The notes under the pieces: model-generated
Database searches by the model: none
What the model was told of the DNA's origin: nothing
The model's input: the letters and a program-made list of their open reading frames with translations, nothing else
Translations under genes and position numbers: made by a program
Part shown: positions 37,340-49,700 of the stretch, one piece after another
How the letters are laid out: the number at the start of each line of letters is the position of its first letter
Numbering within the stretch: position 1 is the first letter of the stretch
Source: Vermamoeba vermiformis
Lineage: Eukaryota > Tubulinea > Echinamoebida
Reading direction: 5' to 3'
NCBI GenBank assembly: GCA_045837725.1
Contig: JBEWZL010000013.1
Location: forward strand, 496,001 to 560,000
DNA length: 64,000 nt

Positions 37340-38345
37340 AGGGAACGAGAGGTGTGAGGGTGTCTTCACCCGGTGGAGTTGTACATGCGTGTGGAGAGCG
37401 GGGGGCGGGCGGGGAGTGTCGCAGGATGTTGTTGAGGGGGGAGGAGAGTGGGGGGGGAATGGAGAGGTGGTAGTGGGGGGGGGGGGGGGGGGGGGGAGAG
37501 AGCCAGGGGGCAGCGGCCTGTGCGGGGGGTGCGGGGGAGGGCGAGGGGGAGGAGGAGGGGAGGAAGGGGGGAGAGGAGGAGGGGATGGGGGGGGGGGGAG
37601 GGGGAGGGGTGTGGATGAAGGAGAGGGGGGGGGGAGTGGGGGGGGGGAGAGGGGGGGAGAGGGTGGGAGGGGGGGAGGGGAGGAGGGGAGGGGGGGGGAG
37701 AGGAGAGGGGGGCGAGAGAGGAGTGGAAGGAGATGAAGGGGGAAAGTGAGGAGATGGGGCAGATGGTGGGTAGATTAGAAAGAGGAGGTGGAGTGAGATC
37801 TACTGGTTATGAAAGGCACGAAAGGAGGGAGTTGTGAATGAGAGAGGGAGGAGATGAGGAGTTTGGGGGGGGGAGGTAAGAGAGAGGTGATGTGTACTAA
37901 GGAGGGGAGAACGGCGATAGACGTAAATAAGGGGGAGTGAAAAGTAGTGGATGTTGAGTGCGTAGCCGTGCCCAGTAAGAAGAAGTAGTTAGAGTGAGCA
38001 GAGAGTGTCGAACCAGCAGAGAAAGAAGGGAAAGTAAAGTATAGTGGGGTGAGAGGGAGGAGGGAGGAGGAGCTAGCGAGTGGGAGATAGACTACCATGT
38101 AATGAAGAGTAGAGAAAGGAGAGAGAAAAAGAGAGAGGAGCAAGTAGCGAAGAGGGAGAGGGGGAGGAGAGCGATTTGTATGAGTGTAAGAAAGAAAGAA
38201 GATGGAGAGGGAGTAGCATGGGGGGTGTATAGGCGGATAGGAGTGAGTAGTGATCTTGTGGGAGGAAGGAGGAGGTTGGGGGGAGAGAGGGAGGGGGGGA
38301 GTGGGGAAAGAATTGAGAAGAGATGCTCCAGAGGTGCGAGACAAG
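37340..38345. repeat. G/A-rich C,T-depleted low-complexity tract
   Basis: About 1 kb dominated by G, with G runs up to about 20, passing into G/A-rich sequence (AGGGAGGAG-like) toward the right. C and T are scarce on the plus strand. The long open frames on either strand reflect the missing stop bases and show no protein-like composition. The left junction follows a GC-rich non-repetitive segment (about 37290-37380). The right edge returns abruptly to A/T-rich DNA near 38345. It could be a real polypurine tract or an assembly artefact. Confidence 0.7.
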
Positions 38346-38764
38346 GGCCGTACGGTTACAGCCTTGATCTTCAGATTTTTTAATAATAGCAACAGAAATT
38401 GTGCCTTGCGTCATAGCTAAAATAGTGACAGAATATTGCTAGCGCTATGTTAGTAGTACTAATAAATATATTAACATAATGTCGCCCGTGTATTATTAAA
38501 TCGTTGCGAAAGTGGTGAAATTTACTAATAAATTAATAATAATAATTAGTAAATTAAACACATTTGGGGTGTCACAACGAAAATAATAACCGCCCAATAG
38601 TGTTTTAGCATTTCGTATCTGAACGGCCGAAAATGGAAATATTTAAATTGCATATTTTCGTAGTGATACCACGAACAAGTGTCGGATCTGACACTATCAC
38701 ACGAAGCCGATATCGTTATTGGCATATTAAACTGACAATAATATTTCATTAAAGGAGAGTACCT
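38346..38764. other. Intergenic A/T-rich sequence
   Basis: Ordinary A/T-rich sequence between the G/A tract and the 3' end of the zinc-ribbon gene. A minus-strand ATG frame beginning at 38414 (MTQGTISVAIIKK) runs for about 25 sensible codons into the G/A tract and could be a gene start cut by it. Nothing else is evident. Confidence 0.35.
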
Positions 38765-40342
38765 TTATTTCTGGAGTGCTTTCTGCACGGCAATCATTGT
38801 TTCAATGGCAGATCCGCATTCACGAATGAACGAGCACAGCTGCTTGCTCTTCTCCAAGTCATCAGTAGTCTCCAACTTGGCACTTGCGTCCTCCAATCGC
38901 GTCAACAGTCGCTTAACGGTGACATCCACTGTCTTTCTGCTGTGCACATCCTCGCTCGATTCATATCGTGGTTGTTTGTTCGACACGAAAGATGACTCCT
39001 CGCTGGATCTCGAATGACTCTATTAAGGAGAAGCTACGTTAATATTGATAGACTTATACTAGTATTAATGCAACTAGTCGATTAATTAACGCAATTTTGA
39101 AAAACGTTCGAACGAAATGACTATTGCAAATGTAATATTAAGCTTCAAATTGTCCAATGAAGTAACACGCACTGCTTCAAATCGTGACAAAATGATATCG
39201 TCTTGCTTTCTAGCAACGTTCGCGGATTTTTGTTGAGACTGAGTCTGCTGTGCTTGTTGCGAGGTACTATTGCCAGTTGAAGTCGTCGTGGTGTTGGTCT
39301 TGTTGTTCGTGACAGGTGCTGCAGGAGTATCTTGCAATTGGTCCTTATTAACAGCACTGTGAATCTTCGGATCAAACTCGGCTTGATCAACGACTAATGT
39401 GTCACATGCCACGCAAAACAGTTGCTTTTGTTTGTTGCGCATTAACGGTGTCTAAAATGTTCAACATTAAAAGCACTAAAGACCAAATATAAATATATTT
39501 AACTTACGTAACATGCGGGGCATACAATATCCACCCTAATTAAAATCACGTTATTATTACAGAAAATTATGGCTACTTGTTTGTCGAATAGAAAATTAGT
39601 AGATATGACCACTTACATTGCCCAGCCTTGCAATAATTTTTGTGATAATTTTACACTAATTTCATCGTTGCGTTTTCTTGCAGCTTCAATTTCTTTCAGC
39701 TCTTCTTCGGTTGGTGGCACCCAATCATCGTCATCATCGTAATAATCATCTGTATACTGGCTCGTTTGTGTATTTTGCTTTGCGTCTTTTCCTTCTTTAA
39801 TAGGTACATTTTCTTTAGTACTTGAGATCTGTTTTTGTGGTTCGGTGGATCCAGATGCAACCTGGAACTTTCCTTCTTGTACATCCTTTTCGCGTACATA
39901 TTGTTTGTTGCAATTAACGCACAACATTACACCTGCATTTCTTTTTTTATCCTCGACTAAGGGAACCTAAAATTATGAAGACGATCAGCAAGTTGTTGAT
40001 CGCACGATCCAGTTGGACACTTACGTTGCACTCGGGGCAAGACTCGCCCTAAAAATATTAAAATTATAATTAGCATTATAACGACTAATTGGCTTCAGGT
40101 AACAAAGACCGAATATCAAAATATTATATTATTGTTTTAATTGTTATGCCAAATTCTAGAATTCGGTCGCTTTTTAGCTTTTTAGCATTAATAAATAATA
40201 ATATATTATGAATATTAGGCAAAATAATTTAATGGTTCATTATTCGTTTGTGGATCGTAACCGATCTTACCAATAATGTCCAACCCTTCAACAAATAGAC
40301 GCCAATCTCCTTTGCGGGATCTTTCTTGCCAGTAGTACTCAT
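38765..40342 (-). CDS. ZNRD2/autoantigen p27-like protein with two zinc ribbons
   Basis: It contains two copies of the Sjoegren/scleroderma autoantigen p27 (ZNRD2) module: a helix plus a C-x2-C...C-x2-C zinc ribbon. Copy 1 is KEIGVYLLKGWTLLGESCPECN followed by MLCVNCNKQYV. Copy 2 is KLSQKLLQGWAMVDIVCPACYTPL followed by LFCVACDTLVV. Between them is an acidic stretch (TDDYYDDDDDWVPPTEEE). A Gln/Thr-rich linker follows, then a C-terminal helical segment (VDVTVKRLLTRLEDASAKLE...IETMIAVQKALQK). Animal members carry one ribbon, so the doubling is notable. The family role is poorly defined (linked to centromere and tankyrase partners in animals). A 24-base exon (40025-40048) encodes the first Cys pair. 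The start at 40342 (MSTTGKKDPAK) places the module at the N-terminus as in homologues. Confidence 0.78.
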
Positions 40343-40503
40343 TGTTATATTTAAAGTGACAAACGTGGTGTTCAAGTCAAAGTTAACAACAAAACTGCAT
40401 CCCAATTGTTTTCGGTCCAGCCGTGAGAACTCCGTCGTTCTTGATCGTATAGTCACTTACTACATTTATTAAATTTGTACAAAGGTTGTGCAAAATAAAC
40501 ATT

Positions 40504-43002
40504 TTAAAAGTTGGGTTTGAAGATTGAAAGCGGATGTGCCTCAGTGTTGAACACGTACTTGTCGAGAGGAATGTACTTGTCAGGCGAGAACAACAAATAC
40601 AAGTACTTAAGAGTCTCGGCCAAGAAGAAGCTCTGTTGCATGTCGTCCTTGATCGGGTGGCTAATAGTGACGTCTCTTAGGCCCGTGTACCCTTCGCTCG
40701 CCTTGCAATGTTTTTCAATGGCCTCGAAGATCTCCCAGCCCCAGTCACGGTACTTTTGTTCTCCCGTGAATCTCCACATATAGAACAATGTTTCAACGGT
40801 CTCGGGACGCATGATATAAGCACGTGCATCGCCCATTGGCGGGTTGAGCGCTTCAGATTCCACGTCAACATTGACGTACTCAGGCGATAGACCGCTAGCC
40901 ATGCCGTGATACATCTCATAGCAGAACTTGGCGATACCAGCACCAGCTTCCATGTGCGTCTTTCTGCAAGATTTTTCGAAGATTAGTACACGATGACAAG
41001 TAGCACGTGATCATAGACGTACCTAATCTCGGGGTTGTCAGAGTGAAGAGCACCTAAGGCCAACATACCACCAGTGAAACAAGCCAAGTGATCGTGTTTG
41101 TGCATCTTTCGGCCGTTGTTGTACTCAGCGACGTAGAACATATCTTTGCGCGGCAACTTTTGACCCATGATTTTGTAAATAGCATCAGCGGACTCGTAGT
41201 ACATGTCACGGTAAAGCGGCTTAGTCTTGCCAAATAGCAACCACAACTTCAACAAGTACTCGTAGAAACTGTCGCCCATAGCTCCAAGTGAGACATCTGA
41301 AGGCCGTTAATCAATAAATACTCATTAAAATGTTTTAACGTTCATCGGTACTTACGTCCACCTCTGAATTTAGCGGAGGGAGCGACCTCGACGTACATGG
41401 GGTACAGTGAGTCAGAAGGTTTGATTTTGTGCAACACGTCCATGACCTTCAAGGCAGTTTCAGCATAGATGCTGTTGTTCACATACTGCGACAAGTACGC
41501 GAACTCCATTTGCATCGTGCCGACCTCGGCCAAGATGGCAGCACCACCAGTCCAAGTAGGCAAAGAAGTGGCGCCAGTGTGCAAGTTGACACTCGCTTTA
41601 GGCAAGCCACTTGGTGTATTGAAAGCGGGCATGAGCTTCTTAGCACACTCTTCAGCTTTGCGCAAGAAAAGTTCGTCGCCAGTGAAATCGTACACGGTCA
41701 ACAAACCACCGACCATACGAATGTTGGTCTCGAAAACTGACACACTAACGTCCTTTAATCACGCGAGTTAGTATTCACGTATGTCAAGCTGAATTAGTGC
41801 TTACTCTATCGAAATCCAATTTGTCACGAACCCAATCACGAGCACGAGAGAAACGGTCTTCAAGGCCCATAATCAACATGGTGTCAAGACTGTCAACAAT
41901 AGTCAAGCCCATATTCAACCAGTTAGCACCTAGTACAAGCTATTAGACTACCGTATTATTGAATAGCAATGGCACGTACATTGCTTGGATGAAGGACGGA
42001 ACTCGTCTTGACCAAAGCAGTGGTTTTCGTAACCATCATACGCGTGCACAAAAGCCTGAAGACCATCGTGTTAACTCGAAGTGGAACAATAAAATGAACG
42101 AAATAAAGAATAGCGAACGAAAATTGAATGAATGAAACCGTTAAGGACCGTACCTTCTTTACGGCCTCGCGACGCATGATGTTTTCTTTGTCTTCACCGA
42201 GCTCAGGCTCAACAACAACATCGTGTCGCTTAACAAACTTGTACTTGTTGTGATTAGTGTTAGTATTGTGATTGTCTCCCTTGGTCTTGTGCTCGTCTTT
42301 CTTTGGATCTGTTTCGGTCTTGTATGGATCCACGTACTCGTTTTGTTTTTTGTCCTCGTTTTTATCTTTATAGGGATCCTCTCCAACACCATCGTTATTG
42401 TTCTTTTTGTCGTCTGTGTTGTGCTGGTTCGCCTTAGGCTTGTTTTTGGTTTGCTCACGTAGCGCGTCTTCGTCGACAGAAATGTCCTTAATGATGGCCG
42501 TAATTTCTAAAAACGATTTTCAATGTTAGATAAATATTAACAGCGGTTTTATTTCAAATTGAATGATCTGGAGGAATAATTCCAGCCAACAAATATTTAT
42601 AATAATATTTTGCCATCTATAATTTTTTTGTTGCTACTAGTTGCAAGAGCTTACATTAAATAAGAAAAAAAATCGTAATTGTTAAAAAAATAGTTTGAAT
42701 CTGTTGAAGAAGATTCTTGTAGTCAATTAATTATTACAATATGCGCGATATTACACTAAATATTATTAAGGATAACTTTGCACAATAAATACCTCAAAAT
42801 ACAATAATTATTTAAAATTGCAGATTTACTTACTGTCGTCATTAATCGGGTTATCAATGCTCGTTATAACAACCAACGATAGCAAACTAATCAAAAATAA
42901 AGTCACCAGAGATAAAAGAACTTTATGTCCAGTGATCCTTCGCCAAGCGGATCTCCCTTGTCTCGCAGGAGGCCGCGGTTGATTCATCGTAGTAGGCAAC
43001 AT
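40504..43002 (-). CDS. ER/Golgi mannosyl-oligosaccharide 1,2-alpha-mannosidase (GH47)
   Basis: It trims alpha-1,2-mannose from N-glycans in the early secretory pathway. It is a type II membrane protein: a basic N-terminus (MNQPRPPARQGRSAWRR), then an anchor helix VLLSLVTLFLISLLSLVVI (about residues 27-47), then a long charged, Lys/Asp/Asn-rich stem (42160-42500). The GH47 catalytic barrel follows, with AFVHAYDGYENHCFGQDE, LTIVDSLDTMLIMGL, SVFETNIRMVGGLL, GTMQMEFAYLSQ, LGAMGDSFYEYLLKLWLL, HLACFTGGMLALGAL, MRPETVETLFYMWR and the C-terminal calcium-binding VFNTEAHPL. The acidic catalytic residues in these motifs are present. About seven exons. The stop lies 161 bases from the start codon of the neighbouring zinc-ribbon gene. 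Confidence 0.95.
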
Positions 43003-43164
43003 GATGAATACAAGCTTTTGCTAATTGTATGAATGGGGCGATACAACTGGCAAAAAGTTAAACTTGCTGACTACGTCATCCGTCAAAACGGCGAGTGACC
43101 AAAAAAGGTCAATGGATGCCAAAAAAAAGGGATAATCCTATGAACTACAATCGACTGTCTTTAT

Positions 43165-44419
43165 TTATGCCACCATCGTCTGTTGACTATTTGTTTCTGC
43201 TAATACAGGAAGTTTGATAGCGGTCCAGCCATTTTCTGCATTACTTCCTTCAAAGAATTGCAAGTCGTCTCGATCTCGTGTAATAGTTCTCTCTTCCCTA
43301 AACTCTTCGTCGGATAATTTGTTGCAAAGGTCCGAAGCCAACAATTTCATACGCGAGATCCTTATGAAAACTGGTTAGAAATGCAATTGATTGTATATTA
43401 TTATTATAATTATAATGGCGGTATCGAATACTATCAAAAACAATATTAGAAATCAATTCCAGATTGCATGGCAATTTTCACAGTGATATAAAAGGAAAGT
43501 CTGTTTAAAAATAGTCCGATACAGATGAATCCGATCAAAAATAAATACGAGTAGCACAATAATATAACATACCAAGGCAAGCCAAGACCGAAGCACTCTA
43601 TGAACTCGAAGTTATGTTGCAGCTCTTCATCCTTGTGTTTTGAAAAGACAAGCCGTAAACTCGTGTAAAACGATGCTTCTTTTTGATATTCTTCGAGTAT
43701 CTGCTGGAACGCTAACGCGCCATTCACCATAATCATGTCATCTATTCGACCTGTCAAGATCTGAAAAATGGCAGAGCAGTACTTCGACCAGAGGACACAA
43801 AATGGGGTCAAGTCTGCTATCTCGTCGATCTCTTTGGTAAATTCGGAGGTAACACCAATAAATTTGTCGAGAAAGTTGGAATCCAACGCCAAACGGACTG
43901 GATCCGGAAGTGCATCTTGTTCTATTATGGTCAAAAACTCCAATCCTTTTCTTTTTAAAGCCAGCCTTCTCTCCGTGGTATTTTTGAGCTCTTCTATATA
44001 CGACTTGAGCGAGACACGAGACTTGTCCATTGTTTGCAATAAAATTCTCCTAATGCAGTAAGTAATTGTTAATTTGATTACAAAAATAGGCAAATAATTT
44101 TCTAGGCAATAATTAGTAAATTACTTCCTTTTTTAGGTGGCACAATCTAAAATAATATTTTTGTATTATAACGAAGACAGGTCAATCACGATTCAAATTA
44201 GATTCTATTGCCGTTTAAATTATAATTTGCGTGTATTCTTATATTAGTACTAACACAATAGGTTTTTCGTTACCTGTTAGTAAGCTGTTGTGGTGTCAAG
44301 CATCCAAAAATGTTGCAAATCCAATAGCCTCGAATGTCGAAACCAATGTTTCCTCTCATTTCGGTTGGTAGCACCATATAAATAATATTTACACGGATTC
44401 CAAACGCGGCTCGATCCAT
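43165..44419 (-). CDS. Uncharacterised helical protein, possibly a diverged DH (RhoGEF)-like domain
   Basis: The exons join in frame as MDRAAFGIRVN...LTPQQLTNR, then RILLQTMDKSRVSLKSYIEE...FIECFGLGLPW, then ISRMKLLASDLCNKL...TNSQQTMVA, with the stop at 43165. The third junction is inferred from a GTATGT donor (about 43573) and an AG near 43358; reading through instead would give a hydrophobic tail (CYSYLFLIGFICIGLFL) and an earlier stop. The middle is helical, and the order FCVLWSKYCSAI...LP-ISRMKLLASDL faintly recalls the DH domain of Rho exchange factors; this is weak. An alternative start is the ATG at 44030. The proposed start lies 41 bases beyond the stop of the HTH gene on the same strand. 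Confidence 0.45.
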
Positions 44420-44460
44420 CCACAAGCGCAAAACTACCAAGAGTATCACTCCAGTAGGCA

Positions 44461-46334
44461 CTACTTCTTGCTCTTGCGCAAAAATTTCGTCTTCAGCTTT
44501 GTCGATTCATCAATAAAATCAAATGCGGGTCCTTTTTCTGGCTTTTTGTGCTCTTGATTCATCCAGACGCGGATTTTCGCTTCGAAGTCGCCCCATCCGG
44601 TAGCCTTCGCGGTTCCGTTTATCCATTGGCTGACCATCGTTTCACTAGCATAATGACGTGTTATAGACATTCAATTCAACGCATTAAACTCATTTAATTA
44701 CCTGCAGCCAACATCCAAGGCAAGAGACTTCTGGTTCAATTCGTATTGCTTTAGCACGTCCTTGACCATCTCGGTCAACTCTAATTCAACAAATTTGAGT
44801 ATTTAGCTAATTAGCGAGACACAATCCAATAAAACTTACGAGGATCCGGTAATTTCTCGGCTTTGTTCTTCCCTAAAATTACGTTAGTAACTCCGACGTC
44901 GCTAATCACGATAGACTTACTCCGGGTGCGCTTTTTGCGATTAAAATCAAACGTTTCGTTGATAAATTTGGTCGTAGGGATGACGGATGGTCTGGTGCGC
45001 TCTTGGTTGTTTGACCGAGAGTGCTGCGAGGTATTCGAATTAGAATGGTCTGACTCGGGTGGTGAAGGCGAGCCACTCAATAATTCTTGAACTTGCATTG
45101 TGTTGTTATTAGAGATGGCAATATTTTTTTCATCTGCTATTTTTGGAGGATTTTGGATGTGCTGCAGCATGACCGGAGGAGGGTGGATGCCCCATCCGAA
45201 TGACATGGTCGGTTGCATAAATTGCGGCATATGCTGATATTGCTCATATTCTCTTGGTTTACTATAATTTGGGAAATTTGTCTGTTGTGGTTGCTCTGAA
45301 GGCGGATTGAAATTGGGATGAGAGTATGACATGATGCGATCCACCTGAAAAAACAGATCCGTTAGCGATAATTGCAATTACGATGATTTTAATTCAAAAA
45401 TTCAAAATTAATCCACTTGGCGATTTCAAGAATCCAGCATTAATTTGCATTCCGTAGCGCTTGGATTGAGCGATAGGTCAATTACCAATTTTATCAAAAA
45501 TTTCGTTGTTTATTGTTATTGGAGTTATTGTGTTCAGTCTGGCGCGCGCTTGAAAAATAAGACAGATGGCGCCATTTTAATTTTACACCCCAACATGTTG
45601 TGGTACCACTAATAATTTCTATCTATTGCGATCCAGACAACTATAATGTTTATCTGTAATCATGGTAATTTCAAGATTGCTGGATGTGACCCAGCAAGAC
45701 ACGTGGAGTGCGCTATAAAGACAGGACGGAACAAAAATCCGAGTACCAATCCAATTCTTTATGATGCTCTTCCAAGGAACGATGTCCTGCCTACTTTTCG
45801 AGCCGAATTTTTGAAACTAAGCTCTTTTGCGGGCGAAATCCGGTATTTAAATAACATTTAAAGCCAGCACATCCAGATTTCTAGCGCTAACGTAACCATC
45901 CAATTATAACCGAATAAAAAAAGTTTTAGTACATAATTTTAATGGCAACAGTAATAGCGGGATTGGTTTCAGAATGATTTCAAAAAAACGGAATGGTAAT
46001 TTAGGAATTTGAGAAAGTAATTGAGACCTTGCTGTAATTAGTTTAACCATCTTACCATTTGAGGGGAAGGATGCGACACGAATTGCTGCTGTGGTTGCTC
46101 TAAAATCAGACTTCTTGGGGTATCCGAATCTGTCCTTTGGTTTAGTCCAGACAGATTGACGCTGAAAAAAAAAAATGGTTAGATCAATCCTTATGTCATC
46201 ATAAATATTCTTAAAAATAGGTAGGTTTTGGTAGGGATCTTTTCATTGCATCAAATGAAATTATACCAGTTTACGAGCTTGTCATAAGCGGACGTCCCAC
46301 CATCCTGAAGATAATCCTCGGATGTATTATGCAT
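44461..46334 (-). CDS. Putative DNA-binding regulator with Cro/C1-like helix-turn-helix
   Basis: The exons join as MHNTSEDYLQDGGTSAYDKL, VNLSGLNQRTDSDTPRS...SHPSPQM, VDRIMSYSHPNFNPPSEQ...AEKLPDP, and a final part ending LKTKFLRKSKK. The middle is low-complexity, rich in Pro, Gln, Asn and Ser, typical of a transcription regulator. A basic patch NRKKRTRSKS could be a nuclear signal. The C-terminal domain, VLKQYELNQKSLALDVGCSE followed by TMVSQWINGTAK, has the spacing of an XRE/lambda-repressor-type helix-turn-helix, and then FEAKIRVWM. Targets are unknown. The intron between exons 2 and 3 (about 45356-46055) is some 700 bases, far longer than others here, and I see nothing else in it. A start at 45332 is possible if the upstream exons are untranslated. 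Confidence 0.6.
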
Positions 46335-46758
46335 CAACGATGAGGGACGTCATTGGGTCTTGTGGTTAATAACAGAGATGGAAGGCAGTCGAATGGCAAT
46401 GACCAAGATGGATTTCAAAAATCCAACCTGCCCATTAATGGTCTGTGTTACTTTGGGGTACCTGACATGGTGTTTACAGGCAAGCAACGGGTTTTCTATT
46501 CTTGTCGACTTTATCGGTAATGCTTGTATTGTGCTGACATAACAATACTGTTTCAAAAAGTGGTTGGATTAACGAATCTGACGAACAAGCATGTTTCGGG
46601 GTTCGTTTTTACGGTAAAAATCATACTCTTCCTTTCTATGAAGGCTCTGTTCGGGGTAAATGTTGCTTTTTGTGGTTGTGACACTGCTCGATCAACGAAA
46701 GCAGATACGATATCTCAACTCATTTTTTATTAAAACCAAAAATTGCGTCCATAATACT
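46335..46758. other. Intergenic region, content unclear
   Basis: About 420 bases between the AP180 stop and the HTH gene start, both minus-strand. Open frames of 60-68 codons on both strands (46350-46556) overlap each other and lack splice or family support. I regard this as promoter or UTR sequence. Confidence 0.4.
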
Positions 46759-49700
46759 TTAATTTAGGAAAGGATTGTATGTAGAAGGCTGCTGAGTCGG
46801 TTTTTGAGGGGATGTCACAGCGACTTGCGTGGTTGCACCTGTTCCTTGCACTAAAAATGGGTTGCTTGAAGAAGTAGGCACTGGATTCATTGTAGGTGTC
46901 GATCCAACAGTGGGGAAGAAGAGATTGCCATTCGAGGTCGCACTGGGGACCGTTGGACCAACGCTCAATCTTTGTTGGCTAGTACCAGCATTCAAGTTCA
47001 ATTGCGAGTTGAAGTTGTTGGTCAACACATCAAAAGTAGGTTGTGGGGTAGTCACGCCTAACGGACCAGTCTGTACGGGTGCAGGATTTGTTGCAGGAGC
47101 AACGAACGGATTCATGTTGGGTTGCGATTTGGCGGTGCTCTACATAGGCAATATTAACTCTCAAGGTATTCATAACATAATATAATCATTTGGGGACTTA
47201 CGAAAAACTCATCTACACTGGTGTTGTTGGTATTCTTGGAGTACTACAGTAACAAAAGTCGTTAGAACACGTGTGCACAACGAACATTAACGTACGTTAT
47301 TTTGAACTGGCGGGCTGAAAATAGTGGGCTGTTGGTTGTTTCCTGCAAACCCCCAATCGAGCGAAGGCTAAGTAAATATAAGTAAGCACTAAGAAGCCTG
47401 AGTTAAGAATGCGGATGTGGACGTACGTTGGATGCGGCAGTGGCAGAAAAGACTTTAGTCTCGAATGGTGCCTTATTCTTAGGTGAAGTGTTGCCCGATG
47501 CTCCGCCAGTCGAGTTCTTTCTCCAGTCGCCAGAGCTGTTCAACTACAATGAACGGAGAATTAATTTTCCAATTTTGGATCGTAATCGTAACTTCGGAAC
47601 GGACGATATTAATGGTGTACTGTTACGCACTCGCTTCTATAACGCCATAATGCACGTTGTTATTGACTATCATGTACTTACGTTCTTACGAGGCATAGCA
47701 GGACTTTCTCCGCCATGAGACAACTGCTTTGTAAGTGGCTTTGGTCGGCCAGCAGGCAATGAATCGCGCAAGTCATAGCCCTTCATGATATCGTCATCGA
47801 CCTGCAACAAATATCATGTTACGTATCCGTTCAAATAACGAGCAGAATGAGAGATCAAGAACTTACCTCACCAGAAGACTCCGAAGCTGACGAATCCTGA
47901 TAATAATAATATCAGTCCGATATTCATAATAATAAGTCGATTAACTGATTGGCTCAAAATGCTTTGCGTGGATTTACAATTGCCGAATTTGGATGCGGTG
48001 CTGCAAGCACTATATACGTACACTATCACCACCAGGGAATGCGTCCTTCAAGTCATAAGGCGCTGGCTCAGCGTCAGGAATGTACTCGTCGAACGAAACG
48101 GATTCGCTCGGGTTAGTCGAAGTGTGGCTAGCAGGGCCATCTTCCATCGGCAAAGTAGCAATATGCTTAGTGAATGTATCGATAAGATGAGTAGCGACCT
48201 ATAGTAGAGCAGATCCGTTAGCAAAACAGTTTACCAATAAAATTTAACTAAACTTGACAAACCGGATGCAGTTTGATTAAATTTGGAAATAGAGTTCTAT
48301 AATAAGCATTTACCTTATTAATCTCGGGCAAGTTACGAGCAAACGAGCGACCGACTTCGTACATAGCAATCAACGCATCTGTCTCGCGCACGAACAACTT
48401 GTAGATCTCCAAGACCTTTTCAGCTTCGCTTCTTCGGAGTTTGGTAAACACATCTGGAAATAATATCGTAAGATCGTAATACCAAGCGGAGTTTGATCCG
48501 GAAGAAAAGGCAAACAATAAAGAAAACAGAAAATGTAGCTGTTTTCTCGGGTCAATAATATTACGAGCAATAGAGCTACTATCAGTCATGCGTAAATAAG
48601 TTCTCCGCTGCAAAAGAAGAACTCGTGCAATAAAAAGCATGGCACGGCATCGAGAATTCGCGCTTTGCTTGCTTTCTTCTTCGCAATTAACTTTCAGAAT
48701 AATGTATACGCAAGCAAATAGCCGCAATTTGTATGTTAATATATAATGTTGCTATCGATTTGAGAATACATAATTATCAAATTTCCAAAAAAAAAGTTCC
48801 TCTCTACTTTTGAAGCGGATACTCGAACGTTCGCATGATAATAAGAATGCGACATTATGACTGTATTATGTATATATGACCAGGTGCGCAGTACTTACTA
48901 ATGAGAGCGAGCACGCCAGAATTGAGCATTGGATAGACCGTCAAACTGTCGCGCAACATCATCATCAGCGCTGCAATAACCAACGTGTTGCCTCCAATAT
49001 ATTGAGCACGAAGCTATAAATGACATTAATATGAGTAAGATATCTTTAATAATAACATTGCCGATGCAAGTAATTTCTCGAGATATGCGTAAAATTGATA
49101 TTGCAAGTCTTTTCGTGTGAAACGGCAGAAATTTATACCACGCAACCGAAAATCTTATTTAAGTGCGATATGAATAATAAATTACAATTCAAACTCAAAA
49201 TTTTGCTCGGACAAGCAAAATATTGTTTTGGATCACTAAAAATTGTACCGAGCGAATTAGCAACTCGATTACACTTATAAAACGCAATTATAGACATCGT
49301 ATTATATATAAACCATAATGAGCTACTTACTCTGCAATTGAGCAAAGCGTTGAATTGTGATTGTAACTTGGGCACCTGTTTGATCAATGCATCGACTGAG
49401 GCGTTCTTAAATGCGTCGTGGTTCTTTTCAAACTGCAAATTTAACAAGCGGAACACGCTCACTTTTTCATCGAGGTACTTGGCGTATTTGCGAACGAATA
49501 TGACGTACACGTTATCTAAAAAAAATAAGAATATCGATTAGTATCTTATAAATAATATTATCAAGATCGTAAATATTATATAAAAATCGACTATAAAGGT
49601 GATTGATCTTGACTAATAATTTTGCAAGTTGAGTACCGTTACGAAATTTTTTTGCTCGATCGGAACAATCAAACAATCAAAAAAGCTTCCTTTTGTGAGC

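Noticed and set aside
37209-38392. Gly/Arg/Glu-rich and Ser/Pro/Leu-rich frames in the G/A tract
   Set aside because: A consequence of missing stop bases in polypurine sequence; no domain and no splice support.
41429-41771. Plus-strand frames inside the GH47 mannosidase
   Set aside because: Antisense shadows of a strongly supported coding exon.
45646-45861. Plus-strand 71-codon frame inside the long HTH-gene intron
   Set aside because: Starts with ATG but has no homology, splice sites or poly(A) signal that I can support; likely chance.
46350-46556. Overlapping 60-68-codon frames on both strands
   Set aside because: They overlap each other antisense and show no recognisable domain or neighbouring exons.
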